In this document: positions 5,888-14,417 of the stretch, one piece after another
Layout of the letters: each line of letters opens with the position of its first letter
Position numbering within the stretch: position 1 is the first letter of the stretch
Position numbers and translations under genes: made by a program
The notes under the pieces: model-generated
Seen by the model: the letters and a program-made list of their open reading frames with translations, nothing else
The model's database searches: none
Told to the model about the DNA's origin: nothing
Assembly: GCA_946886925.1 (NCBI GenBank)
Contig: CAMPJQ010000013.1
Coordinates: 1 to 15,938, forward strand
Source of the DNA: an uncultured Terrimonas sp.
GTDB lineage: Bacteria; Bacteroidota; Bacteroidia; Chitinophagales; Chitinophagaceae
Reading direction: 5' to 3'
Length of the DNA: 15,938 bases

Positions 5888-8800
5888 TTAAAAGTTAAAT
5901 CCAAGATTAAAGCCCCAGCTACGCGTGGTAGGCATACCTACAGACTCAACGCCTGGTATAATGGTGCCGCCAGCCAATGAAGAGGTTTCCGGATCAATAT
6001 GAGGCACATCACTCCATACAGCCAGGTTGCGCCCTACTATAGAAACATTCAAACCGCTCACTTTGATCCTGGAAAGAATTTTAGGCGAGAAAGAATATCC
6101 AAGACGCAACTCCCTGAGCTTTATAAAATCCGCATCAAATACACCTCCCTGCTCAATATCGCGGTTACCCGTACGTGACTGGTGGTATTCACGAGCAGTG
6201 AGCTTTACATCGTTTACCCTGTATGTTCCATCGGGGTTTTCAATAACGCCCTTGCCAATCACCCCGTTACCTGCTTTGCTGAGGTCATAGCCGTCGGCTC
6301 TTCCTTCAAGCGTTTCTATCAGTTGGCCAGCCTCCAGTCCTACTACCCATGTTTCAGAAAACAATTGTCCCCCATAGCGTGCATCGAACAGGAAGCTAAA
6401 GCTCAGATTTTTGTAGGTAAAAGTATTTCGGATGCCAGCCAGCCAGTCGGGATTGTAATTACCCACCTTTACAATATCATTGGTCCCTACAAAGCGGCCT
6501 TCACTGTTGAATATTTGTTGTCCGTAATATTGACTGGAGGGATCATCTACTTTTTTAAATCCTATAGAGTACATATCCCCCATACGGTTGCCTACCTGCG
6601 CCCTTATGGTTATGCCATGCCTGCTGGCCATCTGGTAATCCGTAATTTCGCCGTCGAATTTTACCACTTTACTGCGGTTAGCAGACCAGTTTACAATTAC
6701 ATCCCACTTGAAATCTTTACCATCAACAGGACGGCCGGTTAACATTAATTCATAGCCATAATTCCTGATTTGTCCTGCATTTACCACTCGGTTCCAATAT
6801 CCGCTTGTGATGGATATAGGTACCGAAGGTAATATCTGGTTGCGGGTGTTAATATTGTAATAAGAGAAGTCTACACCCAACCTGTTGTTGAAAAAGCGCC
6901 AGTCCAAACCTGCTTCCCATGAAGTACTGATCTCTGGTTTCAGATTATAATTGAGTAGCGTACTCGTGGAGCCATACACGGGATAATCACCCCATGGGTC
7001 AGATCTTCCATAGCTGGAAGAGAAACGATAAGGATCGGTATCATTACCAACCTGCGCGATACTGGTTCTTATTTTAGCAAAGCTTACCCATGAAGGCAAG
7101 GTTACCATATCGCTGATTACAGCGCTTAAAGAAGCAGAAGGATAGAAGTAGGAATTAACAGTATTACCTAATGTATCCGCTCCTTTTGGAAGCGTTAAGG
7201 CACTCGACCAGTCATTCCTGGCCGTTACATCCAGGAAAAGATAATTATTATAAGCAAATTGAACCGCACCATATAAACTATTGATTACTTTATTTCCGTC
7301 ATATACTGAATTAACCAGTGCAACTCTTGTATTATTTAAGCTGTAAATGCCGGGAATAAGCAATTGCGGAGCTGTAACTTCATAGTTATTGAACTGACTG
7401 ATCTGCCTGTTTCCCCCCAGGTTTATACCGATGCTGAATTTATCGGTAATGTTTTTGTTGGCAGAAACGAGAAAGTCAAAATTGGTTTCACTGTTGCGAA
7501 CCCTTTCTTCACGATAGCTGCCGAATGGAAAACGTTGGGTACTGAAGGCACGGCGTCGTTTTCTCAATTCACTGTTAAAGTCGGTTCCACCTCTCAACTG
7601 TATGCTAAGCCAGTCGGTCAAATCGTATTTCAGGGTTATATTACCAAAAAGCCTTCCCGCATCCTGGCTATTGGTGTTTTCATACAAATTAAAATAAGGA
7701 TTGTCGTGGTAATTGTAATTAAAGTTAAATTGCTGGCGGTCTTCCATCCCGGGGATCCAGTAGTCTTTCAGGCTGTTCAGATCTACATGCTGCCCCATCC
7801 AGCAATGCAGTAAGTAAATGATGCTCTCTGTGCCATAGGTTAGATTGGGGCGGTTATCGCTGGTAGTGTTTATATAATTGGCGGTTAAGCGCACCGATAA
7901 TTTGGGTGTAAAGTTATATCCGCCGTTAAAGGCAAATGTATTACGTTTGATATCGGTATTGGGAATAATCCCCTTTTGATCTAACAATGTATACGAAATC
8001 CGGAAATCTCCTTTGTCATTGGCGCCCGTTAGTGATACATTGGTATTTTTGGTGATGCCGGTTTCATAAAAATGTTTCAGATCCATTCCCGGAACAAAAG
8101 GTGTTGGGGTTACCGTTCCCCTTGCGTCAAGGTCTGCATCAGTGGCAAGCGCCCCATCATCAATTAAAGAAACATCTCCTCCCCTGAACCCGTTAGATGT
8201 AGGTGAGTTGTGTTGTGCTACCAGGCTACCATCCATTTTAGGTCCCCAGCTTTCATCAACACCATCATTTACACCACCGTTTTCGCCATCATTAAAGCTA
8301 AACAATCCATTATTTCCCTGTCCATATACTTTTTGAAACTTCGGTAGTACGAGGGGGCTTTCAAAAGTAATACCTGTATTTACGGTAACGCCTATGCCTT
8401 TGCTGCCCTTGCCGGATTTTGTAGTAATAACAATAACGCCATTGGCGGCACGCGATCCGTACAGTGCTGATGCATTGGCGCCTTTTAGCACCGTCATTGT
8501 TTCAATATCATCGGGATTGATCATAGAGGCACCATTACCATAGTCAAGTTCCTGGTAATCGCGTCCGCTTGAACCGGTAAGTTCATTGGTGATAGGAACC
8601 CCATCAATAACAAACAGAGGTTGATTTTTATTTATGTCCAGCGACTTGTCGCCGCGTATGGTTACCCGGGCTGAACCGCCTACCCCGCTGGGGCTGCTCA
8701 TTACCTGAACGCCGGCTACTTTACCTGCCAGCCCACTCACAAAGTTCGTTTCCCTGGCTTTGTCGAGCTCAGAGCCTTTTACTTCCTGAACAGCATAACC

Positions 8801-9166
8801 CAGGCGTTTGGTCTCTCTTTTTACGCCCAAAGCCGTTACCACTACTTCGCTAAGCGCCTGTGATTCTTCCACAAGTTCAATAGCAAGTGTTGAACCATTT
8901 ACAGTAACTTCTGTGGTTTTGTAGCCAACACCGGAGATCACCAATACAGCTCCTCTCACAGCCTCTATAGAAAACTGTCCTTCTGAACTGGTAAAAGTTC
9001 CCCTTGTAGTGCCTTTAACAGTTACAGAAATACCGACCAGGGGAACCTGATCCTTGGCAGAGGTTATTTTACCTGTGACAACCTGTTGAGCCAATGCCAA
9101 AAAAGGCAGGCTCCACAATGCAAGCATGGCGAAAATTTTACGCCAATAACAATACTTTCTGCGCAT
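5888..9166 (-). CDS. SusC/RagA-like TonB-dependent outer-membrane receptor
   Basis: This is a 1092-residue outer-membrane transporter that imports SusD-captured substrate using energy from TonB-ExbBD. A signal peptide covers residues 1-26 (cleavage after LALA). A carboxypeptidase-regulatory-like domain follows (about 28-100, starting VVTGKITSAKDQVPLVGISV). LSEVVVTALG (105-114) precedes the plug, which ends around NPDDIETMTVLKGANASALY and GVIVITTKSGKG at about 217-254. The 22-strand barrel fills the rest and ends in an aromatic residue (GFNLGFNF). No STN secretin-like domain is present, so direct signalling to an anti-sigma factor is not expected. Length and order (susC then susD, 20-bp gap) are standard. 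The annotation is firm but the substrate is unknown. Confidence 0.97.
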   Translation of the reverse strand: MRRKYCYWRKIFAMLALWSLPFLALAQQVVTGKITSAKDQVPLVGISVTVKGTTRGTFTSSEGQFSIEAVRGAVLVISGVGYKTTEVTVNGSTLAIELVEESQALSEVVVTALGVKRETKRLGYAVQEVKGSELDKARETNFVSGLAGKVAGVQVMSSPSGVGGSARVTIRGDKSLDINKNQPLFVIDGVPITNELTGSSGRDYQELDYGNGASMINPDDIETMTVLKGANASALYGSRAANGVIVITTKSGKGSKGIGVTVNTGITFESPLVLPKFQKVYGQGNNGLFSFNDGENGGVNDGVDESWGPKMDGSLVAQHNSPTSNGFRGGDVSLIDDGALATDADLDARGTVTPTPFVPGMDLKHFYETGITKNTNVSLTGANDKGDFRISYTLLDQKGIIPNTDIKRNTFAFNGGYNFTPKLSVRLTANYINTTSDNRPNLTYGTESIIYLLHCWMGQHVDLNSLKDYWIPGMEDRQQFNFNYNYHDNPYFNLYENTNSQDAGRLFGNITLKYDLTDWLSIQLRGGTDFNSELRKRRRAFSTQRFPFGSYREERVRNSETNFDFLVSANKNITDKFSIGINLGGNRQISQFNNYEVTAPQLLIPGIYSLNNTRVALVNSVYDGNKVINSLYGAVQFAYNNYLFLDVTARNDWSSALTLPKGADTLGNTVNSYFYPSASLSAVISDMVTLPSWVSFAKIRTSIAQVGNDTDPYRFSSSYGRSDPWGDYPVYGSTSTLLNYNLKPEISTSWEAGLDWRFFNNRLGVDFSYYNINTRNQILPSVPISITSGYWNRVVNAGQIRNYGYELMLTGRPVDGKDFKWDVIVNWSANRSKVVKFDGEITDYQMASRHGITIRAQVGNRMGDMYSIGFKKVDDPSSQYYGQQIFNSEGRFVGTNDIVKVGNYNPDWLAGIRNTFTYKNLSFSFLFDARYGGQLFSETWVVGLEAGQLIETLEGRADGYDLSKAGNGVIGKGVIENPDGTYRVNDVKLTAREYHQSRTGNRDIEQGGVFDADFIKLRELRLGYSFSPKILSRIKVSGLNVSIVGRNLAVWSDVPHIDPETSSLAGGTIIPGVESVGMPTTRSWGFNLGFNF

Positions 9167-9203
9167 AAGTGTAGTTTTAGTTTTTTTAATAATGGAGTTT
9201 TTG

Positions 9204-9212
9204 CAAAGATTA
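9204..9212 (-). promoter_or_regulatory. Possible -7 element of susC
   Basis: The minus strand reads TAATCTTTG, the Bacteroidota -7 box with one extra spacer base, about 37 bases before the susC ATG. No clear TTTG is present at the -33 distance. TATATTTA at 9283-9276 is an alternative further upstream. Only transcript mapping can choose between them. Confidence 0.3.
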
Positions 9213-9566
9213 CAACCGGGAGTGGAAAACAGGGGTTAACGATCTTTGATGATAATGTTGTCTGTATATTAATACTAAATATATGGATTTCTAAGAAAAA
9301 CACTATACGTAAATCGAAAAATTTCAAAAAAATCCAGTTTTCATAAAGATTATTGACTCGTTGCCAATTGCCTTAGAAAAAAATCAGATTAAGTGAACTT
9401 TTCCTAAAAGATTTTAATCGCGCCAAGCCATAATATGTTTACTCTTTATAAACATTATTAACATTTGCTGTTCTTATTAGAAGTCTCCCTGTATAAATAG
9501 TAACTGGTTTTTTGATTTTAGCTGCATGGAAACAGGAGTTTATGTCATGGATTTTTGAGAGTTTGA

Positions 9567-9831
9567 AAACGTGGTGCCACGACATATCTGCCATTTCAAA
9601 AAGAAGCATCATCAATTGTACAGGCTGAAAAACATGAGATGCCTTCATTTTACAACGCATTTGCATAAGCCGGGCATACCATTAAACCCGAAACGATTGG
9701 TAAAGTAACGAGCATGATGGAGTGATAGCGATCTCTTGGAATCAAAAAATTACCTGGTAAAAATAGCCCTGCAAATCCAGCAGCTATTTGCCGATGTTCA
9801 CTATTTCTTAAAGGCTGCTTACAGGATATAA
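9567..9831 (+). pseudogene. Possible decayed coding remnant
   Basis: Two plus-strand frames give protein-like stretches that abut. Frame one (9567-9722) reads FQKEASSIVQAEKHEMPSFY, a stop at 9666-9668, then GHTIKPETIGKVTSMME. The +1 frame (9718-9828) continues with SDLLESKNYLVKIALQIQQ and FADVHYFLKAAYRI to a TAA at 9829-9831. One frameshift and one internal stop would join them into a helical protein. No start codon or family was recognised. It may equally be chance; confidence is low. Confidence 0.25.
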
Positions 9832-9962
9832 TACACGGTATGAAAATTGGAATATATCTTTCATGAATAAACGCTCTTTGGAGGTTGATGTTACAACCGA
9901 GGTGGGAACTTATGGTTGCTAACCAGCGAACGAGCTGCCCATTCTAAATTTCTTGCTCCTTT

Positions 9963-10247
9963 TTACGGATGTACCAGCCCTGCCTGTAGTAATAAAACCG
10001 TGCCCATCCCTAAAACACCACCTATTACAGACGCCACGGCATCCATAAAATCATACCGCCCTTTTCCTGTAATTTTTGAAAAAAGCTCAAAGCCATAACT
10101 GATAGCAATCACTATTGCTAATGCCACAATACATGATAAAATGATATCTGTTGGCCAAAGCCACCAGCCTATTGCCTGCAATAGGGCGCCCATAACAATG
10201 CCAACCAGGAAATGCCTCCATTTATCGGGCGCTATTTTTTTGAACAT
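9963..10247 (-). CDS. Small integral membrane protein with DKWRHF motif
   Basis: This is a 94-residue membrane protein of unknown function. DKWRHFLVG (8-16) at the N-terminus, two or three hydrophobic helices (about 13-30, 34-52, 71-88), a conserved-looking Glu54 and GKGRYDFMDAVASVIGG (61-77) recall the small VanZ/YfiM-like proteins, in which Asp-Lys-x-x-His and a later Asp-x-x-Asp motif face each other across the membrane. The resemblance is to the motif pattern only. It lies 66 bp downstream of RNase HII on the same strand, with no terminator visible between them, so co-transcription is possible. Composition and length argue for a real gene. Confidence 0.7.
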   Translation of the reverse strand: MFKKIAPDKWRHFLVGIVMGALLQAIGWWLWPTDIILSCIVALAIVIAISYGFELFSKITGKGRYDFMDAVASVIGGVLGMGTVLLLQAGLVHP

Positions 10248-10313
10248 GTGTGTTTTAATGAAAGGGGTTATAAAGGGTTGACCACCATTTTCCGGTTGGC
10301 AGGCTTCATGGTT

Positions 10314-10913
10314 TTACTCCCACATTTCCATTTGGGCAGATATGCATTGAAAACTTTTGCGGTGAAAAGGACTAAGCCCGTGCCTTAAAATGGATCTGCG
10401 GTGTGCCGCTGTTCCGTAGCCTTTATTATTATACCAGTTATAATGCGGAAAATCTTCATGCAGCTTCATCATGTATTCGTCCCTGTAAGTTTTAGCCAAT
10501 ACACTGGCAGCGGCAATGGAGGAAAAAATACCATCACCTTTTATGATGCAACGATGGTCAATTTTTTTATATGCATGAAAACGGTTTCCGTCAATCAGCA
10601 ACAGTTCGGGTATTATCGGAAGTCCGTCTAATGCCTGGTGCATGGCTTTAAATGAAGCATTTAAGATATTGATCCGGTCAATCTCTTCATGATCTACACT
10701 TGCTACATTATATGCTATCGCATTTTCCTCAATGTATATTCTCACTTCGCTGCGTTGTTCCGCAGTTAATTGTTTTGAATCATTAAGCACAGGATGAAAA
10801 AAATTACGGGGCAGTATTACGGCGGCTGCAAACACAGGCCCTGCCAGGCATCCGCGGCCCGCTTCATCGCAACCTGCTTCAATATATATATCCTGGTAAA
10901 ATGTCTGTAACAT
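10314..10913 (-). CDS. rnhB: Ribonuclease HII
   Basis: This is a 199-residue cytoplasmic endonuclease that cuts the RNA strand of RNA-DNA hybrids and removes single ribonucleotides from DNA. The type 2 RNase H signature is complete: CDEAGRGCLAGPV (15-27) with catalytic Asp16 and Glu17 and the GRG motif, Asp108 in LLIDGN, and Asp145 in KTYRDEYM. NDSKQLT (44-50) and the C-terminal NKGYGTAAHRRSILRHGLSP are also typical. The frame is open far upstream to 11225, but that part is antisense to ctaA and shows no RNase H similarity, so the ATG at 10913 is chosen, which gives the family's usual length. Only 52 bp separate it from the divergent ctaA. Confidence 0.97.
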   Translation of the reverse strand: MLQTFYQDIYIEAGCDEAGRGCLAGPVFAAAVILPRNFFHPVLNDSKQLTAEQRSEVRIYIEENAIAYNVASVDHEEIDRINILNASFKAMHQALDGLPIIPELLLIDGNRFHAYKKIDHRCIIKGDGIFSSIAAASVLAKTYRDEYMMKLHEDFPHYNWYNNKGYGTAAHRRSILRHGLSPFHRKSFQCISAQMEMWE

Positions 10914-10952
10914 ATATTCGTGCTGCAATGTTAAGAATAAAAAATCGTACAA

Positions 10953-10960
10953 TACTTTTG
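10953..10960 (+). promoter_or_regulatory. Perfect -7 box directly upstream of ctaA
   Basis: TACTTTTG is an exact match to the Bacteroidota -7 consensus TAnnTTTG and ends five bases before the ctaA ATG at 10966. No good -33 TTTG is present (gtta at the expected distance). It would give a nearly leaderless transcript, as also suggested for the hydrolase gene. Confidence 0.4.
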
Positions 10961-10965
10961 CAGTT

Positions 10966-12006
10966 ATGAACAAATCGCTTTCATCCTCACCCAACAGGGC
11001 AGTAGCCTGGTGGTTATTAACAGGTGTGGGTATGATTATGATACAGGTATTGATAGGAGGCATTACCCGTCTTACCGAATCGGGACTCTCCATTACGGAA
11101 TGGAAACCCATTACAGGCATATTGCCGCCAATAGGCGATTTAGCCTGGCAGGCCGAATTTGATAAATACAAACAAACCGACCAGTTCAGATACCTGCATT
11201 CAGATTTTTTATTGGCCGATTTCAAATTTATTTTCTTCTGGGAATGGTTTCACCGTTTTTGGGCCAGGTTACTGGGTATTGTTTTTATTATAGGATTCGC
11301 GTGGTTCATAGGGAAGAAAAAATTTAAAAAGGAAATGATCATTCCACTGATCATTCTTTTTTTGCTGGGCGCTTTACAGGGCGCTATTGGATGGATAATG
11401 GTAAAAAGCGGACTGGTGCCTGAAAAATATTTTGTTGGACATGTTGAGTTGGCAACTCATTTTGTAGCGGCATTAATACTGTTGGTGTATACTTTGTGGT
11501 TTGCTTTACGCCTGCTGGTACCCGAACGGCAAATTGTTCGTAATGCATCTTTAAAAAAATTTACAGCGCTGCTGCTGCTGCTGCTGTTTGTTCAGCTTAT
11601 CTATGGTGGTTTTATGGCAGGACTTAAAGCCGCTACTGTTGCTCCAACCTGGCCCTCTATCAACGGCAAATGGTTTCCTGCATCCTTATTTAATATGCAG
11701 GGAGCGGAGAATTACATAAACAACCCATTTATGGTACAGTTTATTCACCGCGGTATAGCGTATCTTTTTGTTATACTCATTATTGCCTGGTTTATTAAAG
11801 CACGAAAGACTATTGAAGCACGCTGGCTGAGCAAAACCAGGGTATTGCCACTGCTGCTGGTACTGACCCAGGTGCTGCTGGGCATACTTACTGTTTTGTA
11901 TTCCCCTTCGGCAAACGCATTGGTATGGTTTGGCGTGCTGCACCAGTTTACCGCTATGCTGCTGCTGGTATCGCTGGTGTGGATGTTATACCTGGTGAAG
12001 AAGTAG
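10966..12006 (+). CDS. ctaA: Heme A synthase (COX15/CtaA family)
   Basis: This is a 346-residue, eight-helix inner-membrane enzyme that oxidises the methyl group of heme O to a formyl group, making heme A for aa3-type cytochrome oxidase. The signature start (GGITRLTESGLSITEWKPI, about 31-49) is that of the proteobacterial/mitochondrial COX15 subgroup. Histidines at 96 (WEWFHRFWAR), 159/165 (VGHVELATHF), 261 (QFIHRG) and 326 (VLHQFTA) fit the heme and substrate ligands of the family. Length is normal. No oxidase subunits, ctaB or sco genes are in the window, so it stands apart from its pathway here. It contains six tandem CTG codons (11569-11586). It is divergent from rnhB. Confidence 0.96.
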   Translation: MNKSLSSSPNRAVAWWLLTGVGMIMIQVLIGGITRLTESGLSITEWKPITGILPPIGDLAWQAEFDKYKQTDQFRYLHSDFLLADFKFIFFWEWFHRFWARLLGIVFIIGFAWFIGKKKFKKEMIIPLIILFLLGALQGAIGWIMVKSGLVPEKYFVGHVELATHFVAALILLVYTLWFALRLLVPERQIVRNASLKKFTALLLLLLFVQLIYGGFMAGLKAATVAPTWPSINGKWFPASLFNMQGAENYINNPFMVQFIHRGIAYLFVILIIAWFIKARKTIEARWLSKTRVLPLLLVLTQVLLGILTVLYSPSANALVWFGVLHQFTAMLLLVSLVWMLYLVKK

Positions 12007-12050
12007 TTGTAGATGACTAAATAAGAATATTTTTTATTCCGTTATACCTG

Positions 12051-14417
12051 ATGCGAAAAGATAAATTGCTGTTAACAGCATATTATTATATCAGTCTTTG
12101 CGTTAAATATCAAAGTATTATATTGCGTTTGATGCCTGTTTTTTCTAACATAAAAGCCTATATAAAGGGGTTTTATTATTCCTTTCCTGTTCAGCTTTTT
12201 ATTCTTCATCTCAGGCGTTACCAGTTGCTTCTTGTTTTCTGGTTCATTTTAGCCAGTGCCATTCATGGTGATTTTATGAGCACATTCGGTGCGGACTCCC
12301 TTTTTCTGGCCCCCGAATACCTTGGAGAAGTAAACGGGCTTAGTATGGCAATAGTGGGGGTGGCTACAGGTATTTTTATCATGAGCTGGAACATCACCAC
12401 TTTTATTTTGCATAGCAACCAGTTCAAATTTTTAGCCACTACTTCCAAACCCTTTTTGAAATACTGCATTAACAATGCTGTTGTTCCACTGTTTTTCCTT
12501 ATTTTCTATTTGTCGAAAAGTATTTATTACGATACACACAATGAGCTGCTTCCTGTTCGCAGAATTATTGTGCTGGTAACTGGTTTTTTGTCGGGACTTA
12601 GTTTTGCTTTCGTGATTTCCTTTTTATATTTTTTCAGAACGGAGAAATCCATGATGCGTACTATGGAGCCCGTTTTCAGGGATCCCAAAACGTTTGCCGC
12701 CCAGTTTGGCATTGGCGGTAAGCATTTTCATGAAAAAGGAATGCTGCATGTAGACTGGTTTTTTAATACGAGGATGAAATTGAAAAAGCCACGGAATGTA
12801 GCGCATTATTCGCAGGAATTCATTGATACTGTTTTTAAAAGACACCATTTTACTGCTGTTATATCCATTATACTCGCTTTTTTATTTTTAGCGCTGATCG
12901 GCATGCTGATGGACAAGCCTTTTTTTATTATTCCTGCGGCGGCGGCTATCCTCTTATTTTTTTCTGTGCTGATTGCCGGTTCGGGAGCGTTAACCTACTG
13001 GCTTAAAAGCTGGGCTTTCCCCATTTTACTGCTTTTGGGTATTGGATTGAATTTTTTATTTGAAAAAGAGATCATTGATCCGCGCAATAAGGCTTATGGC
13101 ATCAATTATACCAACCGCAGTGAACGGCCTGTTTATACCCGGGATAGCATCATGCAATTGTGCACTATTGAAAAAATGGAGGCAGATAAGGAAAATATGA
13201 TCGGGATACTGGAACGCTGGAAACAGCGGCAGCGTGAAGAAAAGCCTTTGTTATATGTTATAAACGTAAGCGGAGGCGGCACGCGGTCGGCAACATTTAC
13301 CCTCAATGTAATGCAGCACATGGATAGCATTATGAATGGAGAATTGCTGAAAAAAACCTTTATCATCAATGGAGCTTCAGGCGGTATGCTGGGAGCATCT
13401 TATTACCGCGAATTGTTTCGCTTAAAACAACAAGGCGAGCCGGTTAACCTTCAGGATCAGCAATACACAGATAATATATCCAAAGACCTTTTGAATGCCC
13501 TGTTCTCCTCTTTTGTAACACGCGATCTTTTTGCTCCCGCCCAGCAGTTCAAAGCTGGAAGTTATAGTTATATCAAGGATAGGGGCTATGCTTTTGAAGA
13601 GCAGTTCAATCGCAACACAGGCAGAATATTAGATTATACTTTAAGGGATATTGCTGAGGATGAAACTGCTGCCAGAATTCCGCTCATGCTTTTTAATTCT
13701 ACTATTACGAGAGACGGACGGAAAATGATCATCAGCACCCAGCCTGTTAGTTTTATGATGCGCAATTGGCCCGATTCAGCCGCCGGTATAACCGCAGAAC
13801 CCGATGCCATTGATTTTACCGCTATGTTTAAAAAGCAGGATCCATATAGCCTTCGGCTGCTTTCTACTTTACGCATTAATGCTACTTTCCCTTATGTTTT
13901 GCCTAATGTATGGCTACCTTCCATACCGATTATTGATGTAATGGATGCGGGTATGCGCGATAATTTCGGGCAGGAGTCTTCCCTGCGTTTTTTGCATGTA
14001 CTGGAAAACTGGATAACGGATAATACAAGTGGAGTTGTATTTATACAAATACGCGATCGCAAAGATGGTGAATGGGATGAAGGATATGATGATCCCAGCA
14101 TTACAGGCATGTTTACAAAACCCATTATGACACTCCAGCACAACTGGATGAAGATGCAGGATTATTATCATGATGAAATGATTCAATATGCGCATACAGG
14201 TTATGGCTTCCCCTTTAAGAAAATTACTTTTTCCTATACGCCATTACCCAAACAAAAAGGAGCCGCTTTAAACTTCCACCTCACCCGCAATGAAAAATTA
14301 GATATCAGGAGAGCGCTGCATTCTGAATCGAATGAAGCGTCCTTTAAAAAAATCAGTTTTTTTCAATCTGGCCGCGTAAAGGCCGGATCAACCGAAATGC
14401 ATTTGGAACAACGCTGA
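12051..14417 (+). CDS. Multi-pass membrane protein with C-terminal patatin-like lipase domain
   Basis: This 788-residue protein joins an N-terminal membrane region to a patatin-type serine hydrolase. About seven hydrophobic helices are visible (roughly 57-73, 98-118, 142-160, 171-195, 268-285, 290-309, 319-336), with a soluble loop of about 70 residues after the fourth. The C-terminal domain shows the oxyanion motif SGGGTRSA (407-414), the nucleophile elbow NGASGGMLG with Ser443, and the catalytic Asp632 in MDAGMRDNFG, so the Ser-Asp dyad is intact and lipid acyl-hydrolase activity is likely. An ATG at 12132 (residue 28, before PVFSNIKAYIKGF) is a credible alternative start, because residues 1-27 look unlike the rest. 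The start lies 44 bp after ctaA. The 3' end overlaps the lipid kinase gene by 65 bp. Confidence 0.87.
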   Translation: MRKDKLLLTAYYYISLCVKYQSIILRLMPVFSNIKAYIKGFYYSFPVQLFILHLRRYQLLLVFWFILASAIHGDFMSTFGADSLFLAPEYLGEVNGLSMAIVGVATGIFIMSWNITTFILHSNQFKFLATTSKPFLKYCINNAVVPLFFLIFYLSKSIYYDTHNELLPVRRIIVLVTGFLSGLSFAFVISFLYFFRTEKSMMRTMEPVFRDPKTFAAQFGIGGKHFHEKGMLHVDWFFNTRMKLKKPRNVAHYSQEFIDTVFKRHHFTAVISIILAFLFLALIGMLMDKPFFIIPAAAAILLFFSVLIAGSGALTYWLKSWAFPILLLLGIGLNFLFEKEIIDPRNKAYGINYTNRSERPVYTRDSIMQLCTIEKMEADKENMIGILERWKQRQREEKPLLYVINVSGGGTRSATFTLNVMQHMDSIMNGELLKKTFIINGASGGMLGASYYRELFRLKQQGEPVNLQDQQYTDNISKDLLNALFSSFVTRDLFAPAQQFKAGSYSYIKDRGYAFEEQFNRNTGRILDYTLRDIAEDETAARIPLMLFNSTITRDGRKMIISTQPVSFMMRNWPDSAAGITAEPDAIDFTAMFKKQDPYSLRLLSTLRINATFPYVLPNVWLPSIPIIDVMDAGMRDNFGQESSLRFLHVLENWITDNTSGVVFIQIRDRKDGEWDEGYDDPSITGMFTKPIMTLQHNWMKMQDYYHDEMIQYAHTGYGFPFKKITFSYTPLPKQKGAALNFHLTRNEKLDIRRALHSESNEASFKKISFFQSGRVKAGSTEMHLEQR
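14353..14417. other. 65-bp overlap of convergent genes
   Basis: The patatin-like gene ends at 14417 on the plus strand and the lipid kinase ends at 14353 on the minus strand, so both stop codons lie inside the opposite gene. No intergenic terminator is possible between them; only a small ggcc hairpin lies in the overlap. The two messages would be complementary over their 3' ends. Confidence 0.8.

Larger units (their letters stand above)
9167..9962. other. Gene-poor stretch of about 800 bp
   Basis: The part next to susC (9167-9440) is very AT-rich and probably holds its leader and promoter. From 9440 to 9962 no frame gives a convincing intact protein. A minus-strand open frame at 9439-9666 has no recognisable motif and unconvincing composition. 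The plus strand shows fragments that may be a decayed gene (separate entry). No tRNA, terminator or insertion-sequence end was seen. Confidence 0.5.

Noticed and set aside
6182..7813. Plus-strand open frames antisense to susC (6182-6742, 7364-7813)
   Set aside because: They are by-products of the susC coding frame; no start context or protein features support them.
9439..9666. Minus-strand open frame of 75 codons
   Set aside because: It has no motif, unusual composition, and overlaps the possible plus-strand remnant; not supported as a gene.
10268..10309. 13-residue minus-strand open frame (MKPANRKMVVNPL) between rnhB and the small membrane protein
   Set aside because: It is too short to support and shows no ribosome-binding context.
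10914..11225. Upstream extension of the RNase HII reading frame, about 104 residues
   Set aside because: It lies antisense to ctaA, has no RNase H similarity, and the ATG at 10913 gives a normal-length enzyme.
12025..12039. gaata/tattc hairpin after ctaA as terminator
   Set aside because: The stem is five AT pairs, too weak to call.
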